From: Aeromicrobium sp.
Lineage (GTDB): Bacteria > Actinomycetota > Actinomycetes > Propionibacteriales > Nocardioidaceae
Assembly (NCBI GenBank): GCA_025965435.1
Contig: JAOPWZ010000014.1
Location: 1 to 44,816, forward strand
DNA: 44,816 bases
Reading direction: 5' to 3'
The translations under genes were made by a program, and so were the position numbers. Below, one piece after another: positions 10,839 to 19,069 of the stretch (the first letter of the stretch is position 1; every line of letters begins with the position of its first letter). The notes beneath the pieces were generated by a model that searched no databases, was not told the DNA's origin, and saw nothing but the letters and a program-made list of their open reading frames with translations.

Positions 10839-13550
10839 TCAGGGGGTGAGGAAGGTCTGGAGCATGTCGTGGCCGCGGGAGGTCAGGATCGACTCGGGGT
10901 GCATCTGGACGCCCTCCACCGGATGGGTGCGGTGCCGCACGCCCATGACGATGCCGGACGCGGTGTGGGCCGTCGCCTCGAGCTCGGGAGGCAGGGACCC
11001 GGCGTCGACGACGAGCGAGTGGTAGCGAGCGCAGACCAGGGGCGTGGGCAGGCCCGTGTAGACCCCTCGACCGTCGTGATGGATCAGCGACGGCTTGCCG
11101 TGCACGATCTCGGGCGCCCGGACGACTTTCGCGCCGTACACCTCGGCGATCACCTGATGACCCAGGCACACCCCGAGGGTGGGCGTCGTCGGGCCCAGCC
11201 GCGCGATCGCCTCCCGGCTGATGCCGGCATCGGAGGGGGCACCCGGACCTGGCGACACGATCAGATGGGTGAAGTCACCCCGCTGGCGGGCGGCGACGAG
11301 CTCGTCGACCGTCACGGCGTCGTTGCGCACGACCTGCGCGGAGGCTCCGAGCTCGCCGACGTACTGCGCCAGGTTGTAGACGAACGAGTCGTAGTTGTCG
11401 ATGAACAGGACCTTCGCGCCCCGAGCTCCCCTCGCCCCTTTCGCTCCTTTCGCTTGTCGAAAAGACGAGGTCCCTCCTTTCGACGGGCTCAAGGAGCGGG
11501 TTGGGCTCAAGGAGCGGGAAGGGCTCAGCTCGTCACGGAGCCAGGCGGTCGTGCGGCCGGCGGGCCACTCCCCCACCCCCTCGCACGACAGGATCGGGAC
11601 GACACCGCGCAGCGCGTTGGTCGCGAAGACCTCGGTGGCGGACGCCAGGTCGTCGAGAGTGAGGCGCCGCTGGAACACCGGCACCCCCGCTGCCCGCAGG
11701 ATCTCGACGACGCGAGCGCGGGCCGTGCCGGGCAGGATGCGTCCGTCGGTCGCCGGGGTGAGCACGGCATCGTCGTGGACGACGAACAGGTTGGCACGGG
11801 TGGTCTCGAGCACCGAGCCGTCGTCGGCCACCAGCACCAGATCGTGGTCGGGTGGTCCGTCGTGCGCCACGGCGCTGCGATCGGCCCACTTGTGCTGGCC
11901 GAGACCGCCGGGAACCGCCCGCAGGCTCGTGGTCCAGGCCTCCCCGACGGGATCGAGCTCGCGCGTCGCGATGGTGACGCCGACGTCGTGGCCGGACGGC
12001 ACGGCGTCGATGCGCAGGCGATGGCGACCCGCGAGACCTGCCGCCCGTCGCACCACGGCCTCGTCGAGACCCGCCCGGATCGTGGTGCCGTAGACGGCCC
12101 GCACGCTGGCGTCGAGCCGCGCCAGGTGGGCGTCGAGGTCGATGGCGTGGCCGTCGACCACCAGGAGCGTGTCGTAGACACCCAGTCGCTCGTCGACCCT
12201 CGGCGCCGGCGGCGGCTCGGCGGCCGGCACGACCAGCTGATCAGGAACGACGACGCCGGCCACCAGGTCGAGCGTCCCACCGATCGCCTCGATCAGCGGC
12301 CGGGCCTTGACCAGGCACTCGGCGTACTCGCCGTCGGGCGTCGAGTCGGCGACGATGCCACCACCCACGCCCAGCCAGATCGTGTCGCCGACGATCTCGA
12401 ACGTCCTGATCACGACATTGAGCTCGAGCCCCGCGGCGGGACTGACATGGCCGATCGCGCCGGTGTAGGCCTCACGGCCCGTCGCCTCCAGCGTGTTGAT
12501 GAGCTCCATGGCCCGGACCTTCGGTGCGCCGGTGACCGAGCCCGGAGGGAAGGTCGCCCGCAGCAGGTCCGAGTCGCGCACGCCGCGCCCGAGGTGGGCC
12601 ACGACGTCGGACACGAGATGCCACACCGCGTGACGCTCGGCGCGCGTGACGGCCGGGACGCGCACCGAACCGGGCACGCTGACGCGTCCGAGGTCGTTGC
12701 GCATCAGGTCGACGATAATGATGTTCTCGGAGCGGTTCTTCGCCGACGCGACGAGCTCGTCGGGGTCGGAGTCAAGGGGCGCGGTGCCCTTGATGGGCGA
12801 GCTGAGCACCTCGTCACCGGTGCGGCGCAGGAACAGCTCGGGCGACAGGCTCACCAGGGCGCCGTCGGGGCTGTCGACGAAGGCCGCGTAGGCCGGGTGC
12901 AGCCGGTCGACGCCGGCGCAGAAGACGTCGAGCGGGTCGCCCGAGAACGGCGCCTCCAGCCGGACACACAGATTGGCCTGAAAGATGTCGCCCGCGGCGA
13001 TGTGCTCCAGGACGGCGGCCACGGCGGTGCGGTGCTCCTCGGGTGACGGCGTCATCTCGAACACCCCGACGTCGTACGCCAGCGGCCTGGGTGCCGGCTG
13101 CGACAGGACGGCCAGGATGCGCTCGTCGCGCTGCGGATCGTGGGTCAGCGACTCGAGCCACCAGGTGCCGCCGCTCAGGCGCAGCACGTGGTCGTAGAAC
13201 GCGATCCGGTGATCGGGCTGCTCGACGACACGGCGCGGTGCGGGCGGCAGCCGCTCGACCAGCCGTCCCAGCTGGTAGCCCCACGCACCGATCCAGCCAC
13301 CCCCGAATCCCGGGACGTCGGACGAAAGGGGCTCGACGTCGATGCCGCCGAACGGGTCGCCGCCGAGCACCTCGGCGGGGTCGAACGCGATCAGCGCCTC
13401 CCCGTGGTGCCAGGCGCCGATCAGGGCGACCAGACGATCGCGGCCCCGAAATCGGCGCAGGACGTCGAGCGGATCGGCCTCGAGATCGAGCCGGACACGC
13501 GTGAGCTCAGTCGGAGCGGGACTCGTCAATGACCTTCGCGCCCAGCTCAC
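10839..13550 (-). CDS. pabB: Trifunctional aminodeoxychorismate synthase/lyase (PabB-PabC-PabA fusion)
   Basis: A 903-residue fusion that should make p-aminobenzoate for folate from chorismate and glutamine. Residues 1 to about 435 are PabB: PIKGTA carries K254, the lysine that separates PabB from TrpE (which has alanine), followed by SENIIIVDLMRNDLGRV and PPGSVTGAPK. Residues about 436-672 are a class IV PLP lyase (PabC) with probable PLP lysine K554. Residues 713-903 are a class I glutamine amidotransferase (PabA) with GVCLGHQ (Cys795) and MHPES (His884, Glu886). The linker, about 674-712, is made of REP-like repeats. The start is uncertain: the GTG at 13550 overlaps dnaX by 44 bp, and a TTG at 13527-13529 is also possible. 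A C-terminal PabA is the unusual part. Confidence 0.9.
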   Translation of the reverse strand: MSWARRSLTSPAPTELTRVRLDLEADPLDVLRRFRGRDRLVALIGAWHHGEALIAFDPAEVLGGDPFGGIDVEPLSSDVPGFGGGWIGAWGYQLGRLVERLPPAPRRVVEQPDHRIAFYDHVLRLSGGTWWLESLTHDPQRDERILAVLSQPAPRPLAYDVGVFEMTPSPEEHRTAVAAVLEHIAAGDIFQANLCVRLEAPFSGDPLDVFCAGVDRLHPAYAAFVDSPDGALVSLSPELFLRRTGDEVLSSPIKGTAPLDSDPDELVASAKNRSENIIIVDLMRNDLGRVSVPGSVRVPAVTRAERHAVWHLVSDVVAHLGRGVRDSDLLRATFPPGSVTGAPKVRAMELINTLEATGREAYTGAIGHVSPAAGLELNVVIRTFEIVGDTIWLGVGGGIVADSTPDGEYAECLVKARPLIEAIGGTLDLVAGVVVPDQLVVPAAEPPPAPRVDERLGVYDTLLVVDGHAIDLDAHLARLDASVRAVYGTTIRAGLDEAVVRRAAGLAGRHRLRIDAVPSGHDVGVTIATRELDPVGEAWTTSLRAVPGGLGQHKWADRSAVAHDGPPDHDLVLVADDGSVLETTRANLFVVHDDAVLTPATDGRILPGTARARVVEILRAAGVPVFQRRLTLDDLASATEVFATNALRGVVPILSCEGVGEWPAGRTTAWLRDELSPSRSLSPTRSLSPSKGGTSSFRQAKGAKGARGARGAKVLFIDNYDSFVYNLAQYVGELGASAQVVRNDAVTVDELVAARQRGDFTHLIVSPGPGAPSDAGISREAIARLGPTTPTLGVCLGHQVIAEVYGAKVVRAPEIVHGKPSLIHHDGRGVYTGLPTPLVCARYHSLVVDAGSLPPELEATAHTASGIVMGVRHRTHPVEGVQMHPESILTSRGHDMLQTFLTP
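11450..11530. repeat. REP-like elements (family A) forming the PabC-PabA linker
   Basis: One good copy (CCTTTCGACGGGCTCAAGGAGCGGG, 11476-11500), a truncated tandem copy (GGGCTCAAGGAGCGGG, 11503-11518), a shorter stub at 11521-11527, and an inverted stub around CTTGTCGAAAAGACG (11453-11467). All are read in frame on the minus strand as Ser/Pro/Lys-rich peptide containing SLSPSK and SSFRQAK. The neighbouring stretch AKGAKGARGARGA is a low-complexity run of the same insertion. Confidence 0.8.
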
Positions 13551-15486
13551 GGCTGAGCAGCGCCTCCGGATCGAGATCCTCGACCTCGATCACCGGGTCG
13601 TTGCGATCGGCCGATGCATCGGGATCCTCGCGGGTCTTGGGCGTGTGGGTCTCGCGGAGGGCCTCGCGCACCGAGTCGGGCACGGCGACCGGCGGAGCCG
13701 TCTGGACGACCGGAGGGCGGGCGGCCGGTGGTGCGTGGTCGCCGTAGTCCTCGACGCCCGGACGGGCGCCGGGATCGACGATCGCCTCGATGCGCCAGGT
13801 CACGCCGAGCACCTCGTTGAGGGCCCGCTGGACGTACTCGTCGGAGCCGCTGCTGAGGAACGAGTCACGCGCTCCGGTGTTGATCAGCGCGATCGTGAGG
13901 ACCTTGCCGTCCAGGGCCATGACCTGCGCGTTCTGGCTCAGCATGATCCAGGCGAAGCGGCGCATGTCCCGGATCTTGTCGAGGATCTCCGGCCACAGGC
14001 GCCGGACGTCGGAGATCGTCAGCTGCCCGGGCGCCGCTTCGGTGGTTGAGCTGGTCGAAGGGACGTCCGGCACCCTTTCGACAGGCTCAAGGGACGGGGC
14101 CGGCCTTTCGACAGGCTCAAGGGGCGGGGCCGACGTCGTCCAGGGTGCGGCCTGAGCGGGCTCGCTCCTTGAGCTTGTCGAAAGGACGTCCGGCTCGGGC
14201 TCGTTCCCTGAGCTCGTCGAAGGGACCTCCGGCACCCTTTCGACAGGCTCAAGGGGCGGGGTCAGCCTCTCAAGGGGCGGGGCCGGAGCAGCAACGGCAG
14301 GTGCCGGCGCACCGCCGTCCATCGAGAGCCGGCGCTCGACCCGGTCGAGGCGCGCCTGGAAGCCCTGTGTGGAGTTGTCGGCCCCAGGCACGAGGATGCG
14401 GGCGCACATGAGCTCGAGCAGGAGCCGCGGCGCGGTGGCCCCACGGAACTCCATCAGCGCCGCGTTGACGATGTCGGCCGCGCGGGTCAGCTCGGAGGGG
14501 CCGAAGCCGTTGGACTGGATCACGAGCCGTTCGGCCCGGTCGCCGGGGACGTCGAGCAGACCCTTGTCGAGCGCATCGGGGACCGCAGCGACGATCACCA
14601 GGTCGCGCAGCCGCTGCAGGAGGTCCTCGGCGAAGCGGCGGGGGTCCTGCCCGGTCTCGATGACCTTGTCGACGACGCCGAAGACCGTGGAGCCGTCGCT
14701 CGCGGCGAAGGCGTCGATCGCCTCGTCGAGCAGCGAGTCGGGCGTGTAGCCGAGCAGCTGCACCGCGAGATCGTAGGTGACGCCATCAGGACCGGCACCG
14801 CCGAGCAGCTGGTCGAGCACGCTGAGCGTGTCTCGCACGGAGCCCTGCCCGGCCCGGACGACCAGCGGCAGCGCGGTGGCGGCGAGCTCGACGCCTTCCG
14901 CCCGGCACAGCTGCATCAGGTAGTCACCGAGCGACTTGGGCGGGACCAGGCGGAACGGGTAGTGGTGCGTGCGCGAGCGGATCGTGCCGATGACCTTGTC
15001 GGGCTCGGTCGTCGCGAAGATGAACTTCAGGTGCGGCGGCGGCTCCTCGACCAGCTTGAGCAGCGCGTTGAAGCCCTGCGGCGAGACCATGTGGGCCTCG
15101 TCGATGATGTAGACCTTGTAGCGGCTGCTGACCGGGGCGAAGAAGGCCCGCTCGCGCAGGTCGCGGGCGTCGTCGACGCCGCCGTGGCTGGCCGCGTCGA
15201 TCTCGATGACGTCGATGCTGCCGGGCCCGCCGCGAGCGAGATCACGGCAGCTCTGGCACTCACCGCACGGATCGGAGATCGGCGCCTTCTCGCAGTTCAG
15301 GGCGCGCGCCAGGATGCGGGCGCTGGTGGTCTTGCCGCAGCCGCGCGGACCCGAGAACAGGTAGGCGTGGTTGACCTTGTTGGCGGCGAGCGCGTGCCGC
15401 AACGGGTCGGTGACGTGCTCCTGACCGATCACCTCGGCGAACGTCTCCGGCCGGTAGCGGCGATACAGCGCGAGGGGGGCATCCAC
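13507..15486 (-). CDS. dnaX: DNA polymerase III subunit gamma/tau
   Basis: A 659-residue clamp-loader ATPase. The AAA+ module shows Walker A GPRGCGKTT (46-54), a zinc-binding set C65, C74, C77, C80, Walker B IIDEAH (D129, E130) and the FIFATTEPDKVIGTIRSR segment with the SRH arginine finger. Domain III ends near residue 385. Residues about 395-485 are a Pro/Glu/Ser-rich linker built almost wholly of translated REP-like repeats, and a tau-like C-terminal domain (about 490-600) follows with an acidic tail. I see no A-rich slippery site, so a frameshifted gamma form is unlikely. The start is GTG at 15484-15486, 87 bp after the response regulator gene. Confidence 0.95.
   Translation of the reverse strand: MDAPLALYRRYRPETFAEVIGQEHVTDPLRHALAANKVNHAYLFSGPRGCGKTTSARILARALNCEKAPISDPCGECQSCRDLARGGPGSIDVIEIDAASHGGVDDARDLRERAFFAPVSSRYKVYIIDEAHMVSPQGFNALLKLVEEPPPHLKFIFATTEPDKVIGTIRSRTHHYPFRLVPPKSLGDYLMQLCRAEGVELAATALPLVVRAGQGSVRDTLSVLDQLLGGAGPDGVTYDLAVQLLGYTPDSLLDEAIDAFAASDGSTVFGVVDKVIETGQDPRRFAEDLLQRLRDLVIVAAVPDALDKGLLDVPGDRAERLVIQSNGFGPSELTRAADIVNAALMEFRGATAPRLLLELMCARILVPGADNSTQGFQARLDRVERRLSMDGGAPAPAVAAPAPPLERLTPPLEPVERVPEVPSTSSGNEPEPDVLSTSSRSEPAQAAPWTTSAPPLEPVERPAPSLEPVERVPDVPSTSSTTEAAPGQLTISDVRRLWPEILDKIRDMRRFAWIMLSQNAQVMALDGKVLTIALINTGARDSFLSSGSDEYVQRALNEVLGVTWRIEAIVDPGARPGVEDYGDHAPPAARPPVVQTAPPVAVPDSVREALRETHTPKTREDPDASADRNDPVIEVEDLDPEALLSRELGAKVIDESRSD
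14041..14283. repeat. Six to seven REP-like elements (family A) inside dnaX
   Basis: Forward copies with core CCTTTCGACAGGCTCAAGG are at 14073-14100, 14104-14130 and 14235-14261, with a truncated one at 14267-14283. Reverse copies (CTTGAGCTTGTCGAAAGG type) are at 14044-14065, 14163-14188 and 14202-14227. The first reverse copy begins GGTTGAG, like the repeat family at 36.9 kb, so the two families may be related. On the dnaX strand forward copies read PLEPVER and reverse copies read V(P/L)STSS; the frame is kept throughout. Confidence 0.92.
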
Positions 15487-15573
15487 ACGTAGAGACTAAC
15501 GACCGCCGACGACAGCGGGAACCGGCGTCGGGCCGTCGCGGCGCGCAAGGTCGAGGGCTCGCCCAGCGGCCGG

Positions 15574-16230
15574 TCAGTCGGTCCGGCCGAGACCGGCTTC
15601 ACGCGCCCTGATGATCGCCTCCGCGCGGTCGGCCGCGTGCAGCTTGGCGTAGATCGACGACACCATGTTGCGGACCGTCTTGGGCGACACGAAGACATGG
15701 CGGGCGATGTCCTGGTTGGAGCGGCCTGCCGCGAGCAGGTCGAGCACCTCCCGCTCCCGCTCGGTCAGCTCCGGGAACGCGATGTCGGCCGCCACCGGCC
15801 GGGCCGAGAAGAAGCCCGCCACCCGGGCGGCGATCGAGGCCCCGAACACCATCCCGCCGGACGCCGCCGCGGCGATCGCCCGGGTCACCTCCATCGCATC
15901 GGCCCCCTTGAGCAGGTAGCCGCAGGCACCGGCACGGATCGCGGTCATGATGGTGTCGTCGTCCTCGTTCATCGTCAGCATCAGCACCTTGGGGTGGGGC
16001 TGGGTCGAGGTGATGTGCCGGGTCGCCTCGATGCCGTCCAGGACGGGCATCTGGATGTCCATGACGACCACCTCGGGCGACACCTCGGCGACGACGTGGA
16101 TCGCGTCGCGTCCGTCGACCGCGCTGCCGACGACCTCGATGCCCTCGAGCGCGTCGAGCAGGGCCACGAGGCCTTCGCGGACGATCTGGTGGTCATCGAC
16201 GACGACGACCGAGACGACGGACTGGCTCAT
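15574..16230 (-). CDS. NarL/LuxR-family response regulator
   Basis: A 218-residue cytosolic two-component regulator. The receiver domain (about 5-122) has the acidic pair D12-D13, the phosphoacceptor D58 in VVMDIQMPVLDG, T86 and K108 in YLLKGA. The C-terminal LuxR helix-turn-helix (about 150-212) contains LTEREREVLDLLAAGRSNQDIA and VSPKTVRNMVSSIYAKL. The start codon overlaps the kinase stop (ATGA, 16227-16230), so kinase and regulator are coupled and form a cognate pair. Target genes are unknown; the six-helix membrane gene upstream of the kinase is a candidate because of its position only. Confidence 0.95.
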   Translation of the reverse strand: MSQSVVSVVVVDDHQIVREGLVALLDALEGIEVVGSAVDGRDAIHVVAEVSPEVVVMDIQMPVLDGIEATRHITSTQPHPKVLMLTMNEDDDTIMTAIRAGACGYLLKGADAMEVTRAIAAAASGGMVFGASIAARVAGFFSARPVAADIAFPELTEREREVLDLLAAGRSNQDIARHVFVSPKTVRNMVSSIYAKLHAADRAEAIIRAREAGLGRTD

Positions 16231-18287
16231 GACGGGCTCCTCAGCGGAAGTCGGGCCCGGACGGTCGTCCCACCGCCGGGAGGGCAGATGATCTCGCTGC
16301 GGCCACCGAGCTCGGCGACCCGCTCGCGCAGCGACAGCAGGCCCACCCCCACCTCGGCGTCCGGCGGGATGCCGTTGCCGTTGTCAGCCACCTCGATCGA
16401 CAGGTCGTCGTCGGCCAACCGCAGCACGACGCGCCCCGTGGTCGCCTCGGCATGACGGGCGATGTTGGTCAGCGCCTCGCCGATGATGCGATACGCGGCC
16501 ACCTCGACCGCGGCGGACAGCGCGCCGACGTCCTCGGCGTGCACCGTCACGTCGACACCGGCCGCGCGGACCGTCTCGGCCTGCTGGGTGACGGCACCCA
16601 CGAGACCGCGGTCGTCCAGCGCCGGAGGTCGCAGGTCGTGCACGAGGCGACGGATGTCGGCGACGACGTCCTTGACGTGGTCGAGCGTCACCGCGAGGTG
16701 CTGTTGTGCCGCCTCCGGATCGTCCGCCACCAGGAGCCGCGCGGACTCCAGCCGGAAGACCACACCGCTGAGCGCCGGGCCGAGCCCGTCATGCAGGTCA
16801 CGGCGGATGCGCCGGCGCTCCTCCTCGCGCGCCACGACCAGGTGCTCCCGGCTGTCCTGCAGCTCGCCGGCCAGCCGCGTCGCGCGGGCGGCGGCGGCCG
16901 CCTGCCTGACCAGGTCGCCCAGGAGCCGCTCGTCACGCGCCGAGAGCTTGGCCCTCGCCCCGTGCAACGGCAGGACCAACCGGCCCACCTCGGTGTCGCG
17001 ATAGGTGATCGGCAGCACCCGCGTCTCGGCCGGACGTGCACCGTGCGTGGCGACCAGCCGCTCGCCACGGCTCCGGTCGACCTCGACGCTGACGAACGGC
17101 ACGCCGAACGCCGCCGCGACCGCGGAGGCGATCGTGGCCAGCTGCCCCGGGCCCTCGTCGGCGGTCTCGAGGCTCGACGCGAGGCCCGACACGACGCCGT
17201 ACGGGTTGCCGCGCTCGCCCAGCATCGCTCGCCGCACCCACTGCTGGAGGCGCTGGCGCAACGGTCCGTAGACGACAGCGGAGAGCAGGAGCACCACCAG
17301 CACCACCTGCCGCTGCTCGAGCGAGTCGTCCAGGACCGTCGTCACCAGGGACAGCGCGGCCAGGTCGACGGCCACGATGCCTGCGGTGAGGGTGCCGTAG
17401 AGCGCGGTCGTGCCGAGCAGGTCCTCGATCGGGACGATCCGCGGGCTGACGATCGCGATCGTCATCGCGACACCCGGCAGGACGGTCACCAGGAAGAAGG
17501 CGAGGTTCGAGGCGAGCGCGGAGTCCAGGACGACAGCGATCCCCAGTGCCAGCACGATGACGATGACGGCCCACAGCAGCCACCGCAGGCGGTCACGCTC
17601 CAGCCCGCTCGACCGCAGGTACCGGACGACAGGAGTCGCCAGCGGCACGACGAACAAGGCGATGCCGACCAGGAACAACGCACGCCCGGCGCTGCCGATC
17701 AGGGCGATGTCGGGCAGCGAGGCCGGATTCGGGTCGACACCTGGCGGCAGGTCGTCGGGAACCTCGCTCGCAGGCAGGTACGAGATTGTCAGCACTGCGA
17801 TGGCGAGCAGCATCAGCGCCACTGAGACCCGGCCCGCGACGCCCCAGCGACCGGAGAGCATCCGCCCGGTCGGGAAGATCAGCAGCAGGACCGCGGCCCC
17901 CACCGGGAGCAAGCCGGTGATGCGGGTCAGGAACCACAGCACGGCCGTCATGGCGGGCCAGGCAGAGTCGGCCGTCAGGCCCGTCCGGACGTACGACTGG
18001 GCCATGCCGTCCAGGACCCACAACAGCCCGAGAACGGCGAGTGCCCAGCCGAAGCGCTGGGTGGGCTGCCACCACAGGACGACGACGCCCAGCGCCGCCA
18101 GGATGACGCCGGTCAGGGCATAGGTCCAACCGGCCTCCGCAGCGAACGCGTGCCCCGGGCCGCTGGACGGGGCGCGGACGTCCCAGGCGATCGAGAGACC
18201 CAGCCCGGCCAGACCGAGAACAGGCAGGAGCAGGACGAGCGGGTGGCTTCGCCGCGAGGAATGGTCCGGGATGACACTGTCCTGCAT
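16227..18287 (-). CDS. Polytopic membrane sensor histidine kinase (HisKA_3 type)
   Basis: A 686-residue sensor kinase. The N-terminal half holds about ten membrane segments with short loops, suggesting that the sensor is membrane-embedded. A GAF-like region follows (about 370-470). The dimerisation/phosphoacceptor helix contains EEERRRIRRDLHDGLGP with H499, then the HATPase domain with EALTNIARHAEA, DNGNGIPP and VGLLSLRERVAELGG. This is the NarX/DesK class, matching the NarL-type regulator downstream. The ATG at 18285-18287 is preferred. An in-frame ATG at 18356 overlaps the upstream stop, but its extra 23 residues would be encoded by a terminator-like hairpin. No clear Shine-Dalgarno precedes either. 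Confidence 0.92.
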   Translation of the reverse strand: MQDSVIPDHSSRRSHPLVLLLPVLGLAGLGLSIAWDVRAPSSGPGHAFAAEAGWTYALTGVILAALGVVVLWWQPTQRFGWALAVLGLLWVLDGMAQSYVRTGLTADSAWPAMTAVLWFLTRITGLLPVGAAVLLLIFPTGRMLSGRWGVAGRVSVALMLLAIAVLTISYLPASEVPDDLPPGVDPNPASLPDIALIGSAGRALFLVGIALFVVPLATPVVRYLRSSGLERDRLRWLLWAVIVIVLALGIAVVLDSALASNLAFFLVTVLPGVAMTIAIVSPRIVPIEDLLGTTALYGTLTAGIVAVDLAALSLVTTVLDDSLEQRQVVLVVLLLSAVVYGPLRQRLQQWVRRAMLGERGNPYGVVSGLASSLETADEGPGQLATIASAVAAAFGVPFVSVEVDRSRGERLVATHGARPAETRVLPITYRDTEVGRLVLPLHGARAKLSARDERLLGDLVRQAAAAARATRLAGELQDSREHLVVAREEERRRIRRDLHDGLGPALSGVVFRLESARLLVADDPEAAQQHLAVTLDHVKDVVADIRRLVHDLRPPALDDRGLVGAVTQQAETVRAAGVDVTVHAEDVGALSAAVEVAAYRIIGEALTNIARHAEATTGRVVLRLADDDLSIEVADNGNGIPPDAEVGVGLLSLRERVAELGGRSEIICPPGGGTTVRARLPLRSPS

Positions 18288-18301
18288 GACGACATTGTCA
18301 C

Positions 18302-18332
18302 GCCGGCCCGGGCCCCATGGGCCCGAACCGGC
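18302..18332 (-). terminator. GC-rich hairpin between membrane protein gene and histidine kinase
   Basis: GCCGG-CC-CGGGCCC pairs with GGGCCCG-AA-CCGGC around a CAT loop: 12 of 14 positions pair. It lacks a T tract, as many actinobacterial terminators do. It lies just after the stop of the six-helix membrane gene and before the preferred kinase start, so it may separate the two transcripts. Confidence 0.55.
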
Positions 18333-18352
18333 ATGACTGGCGCGGATCCGCG

Positions 18353-19066
18353 TCATCGACGCGTGCGATCACCCGCGAGCAGGCCGACGGCGGTGATGAG
18401 CAGCCACAGCGCGCCGGTCAGCCCGGCCATGTACTGGACCGGGGCGATGCCGACCAGCAGGGTCAGGCCGCCGAGGACGAGCCCGACCAGCCCGAGCCAG
18501 CGAGCGACAGCACCCTGGCGTGCGGCGGCGAACATGGCGAGCCCGCTCAGGCCGATCAGCACCCACACGGCGGGGATCGTGCCGATCCAGTGGTTGTAGA
18601 GCGCGGCGTTGGCCGGGTTCACGAGATCGTCCTCGGCGACGCCGAAGATGAACTCGGTGTCCAGCGAGCTGCCCATCACGAGCACGACGACGGTGCCGAG
18701 CACACCGGCTGCCGCGATGCCGGGGACGAGACTGCCGGCCGGCAGGCTCTCCCGGAGCCGGCGGTGCAGCCCGAGGCCGAAGACGACCAGCAGCAGGGCC
18801 CCGACGACGCTGAGGACGTGAAAGGCCGTCATGAGGCCGGTCTTCTCCGACAGCGACGCGACGATGCCCTCCGGGTCACCGACCAGCGACTCGTCGTAGA
18901 CGGCGTCGATCATGACGGCGACCGCGCCGGCGGCGATCGAGCTGAGGGCGCCGACGACCCCGGCGAGCGCCCAGCGGCGGGATGTCTCGGCAGGTGCCGA
19001 GGACGTGGACGATCCAGGAGCGACGTCGTCGCGGACGGGGTTGCGGGTGGTGACGGTGGTGTTCAT
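18353..19066 (-). CDS. Six-helix integral membrane protein, possibly DUF4386-like
   Basis: A 237-residue membrane protein. A hydrophilic N-terminal tail (1-30) is followed by six hydrophobic segments at about 33-53, 78-100, 113-133, 158-180, 188-208 and 211-231. The SSLDTEF and NPANAALYNHW segments between helices are polar and may face the outside. The layout resembles DUF4386-type proteins, but I am not sure of the family and propose no activity. An AGGA lies 6 nt before the ATG, but that Shine-Dalgarno is buried in a long hairpin (19070-19114), which suggests control at translation. The gene sits directly upstream of the two-component system. Confidence 0.75.
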   Translation of the reverse strand: MNTTVTTRNPVRDDVAPGSSTSSAPAETSRRWALAGVVGALSSIAAGAVAVMIDAVYDESLVGDPEGIVASLSEKTGLMTAFHVLSVVGALLLVVFGLGLHRRLRESLPAGSLVPGIAAAGVLGTVVVLVMGSSLDTEFIFGVAEDDLVNPANAALYNHWIGTIPAVWVLIGLSGLAMFAAARQGAVARWLGLVGLVLGGLTLLVGIAPVQYMAGLTGALWLLITAVGLLAGDRTRR

Positions 19067-19069
19067 GGT

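Noticed and set aside
8200-10840. Genomic island carrying the amidohydrolase-TetR operon
   Set aside because: No integrase, no tRNA boundary, no flanking direct repeats and no visible change in base composition or codon use.
10830-13046. A 738-codon open frame on the plus strand opposite the pab fusion gene
   Set aside because: It is an antisense frame of GC-rich coding DNA: Arg/Gly/Val/His-rich composition and no recognisable domain, while the minus strand encodes a complete enzyme with catalytic motifs.
13990-14300. Programmed frameshift in dnaX giving gamma and tau
   Set aside because: No A-rich or other slippery heptamer with a following stop was seen; the repeats keep one frame.
16452-17825. 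A 457-codon plus-strand frame opposite the histidine kinase
   Set aside because: Asp/Gln/Arg/His-rich shadow of the kinase gene, no family features.
18285-18356. Histidine kinase start at 18356 coupled by ATGA to the upstream stop
   Set aside because: The extra 23 residues would be encoded by a terminator-like hairpin and have no sensor-kinase character. The ATG at 18285-18287 is preferred, although the longer form cannot be excluded.
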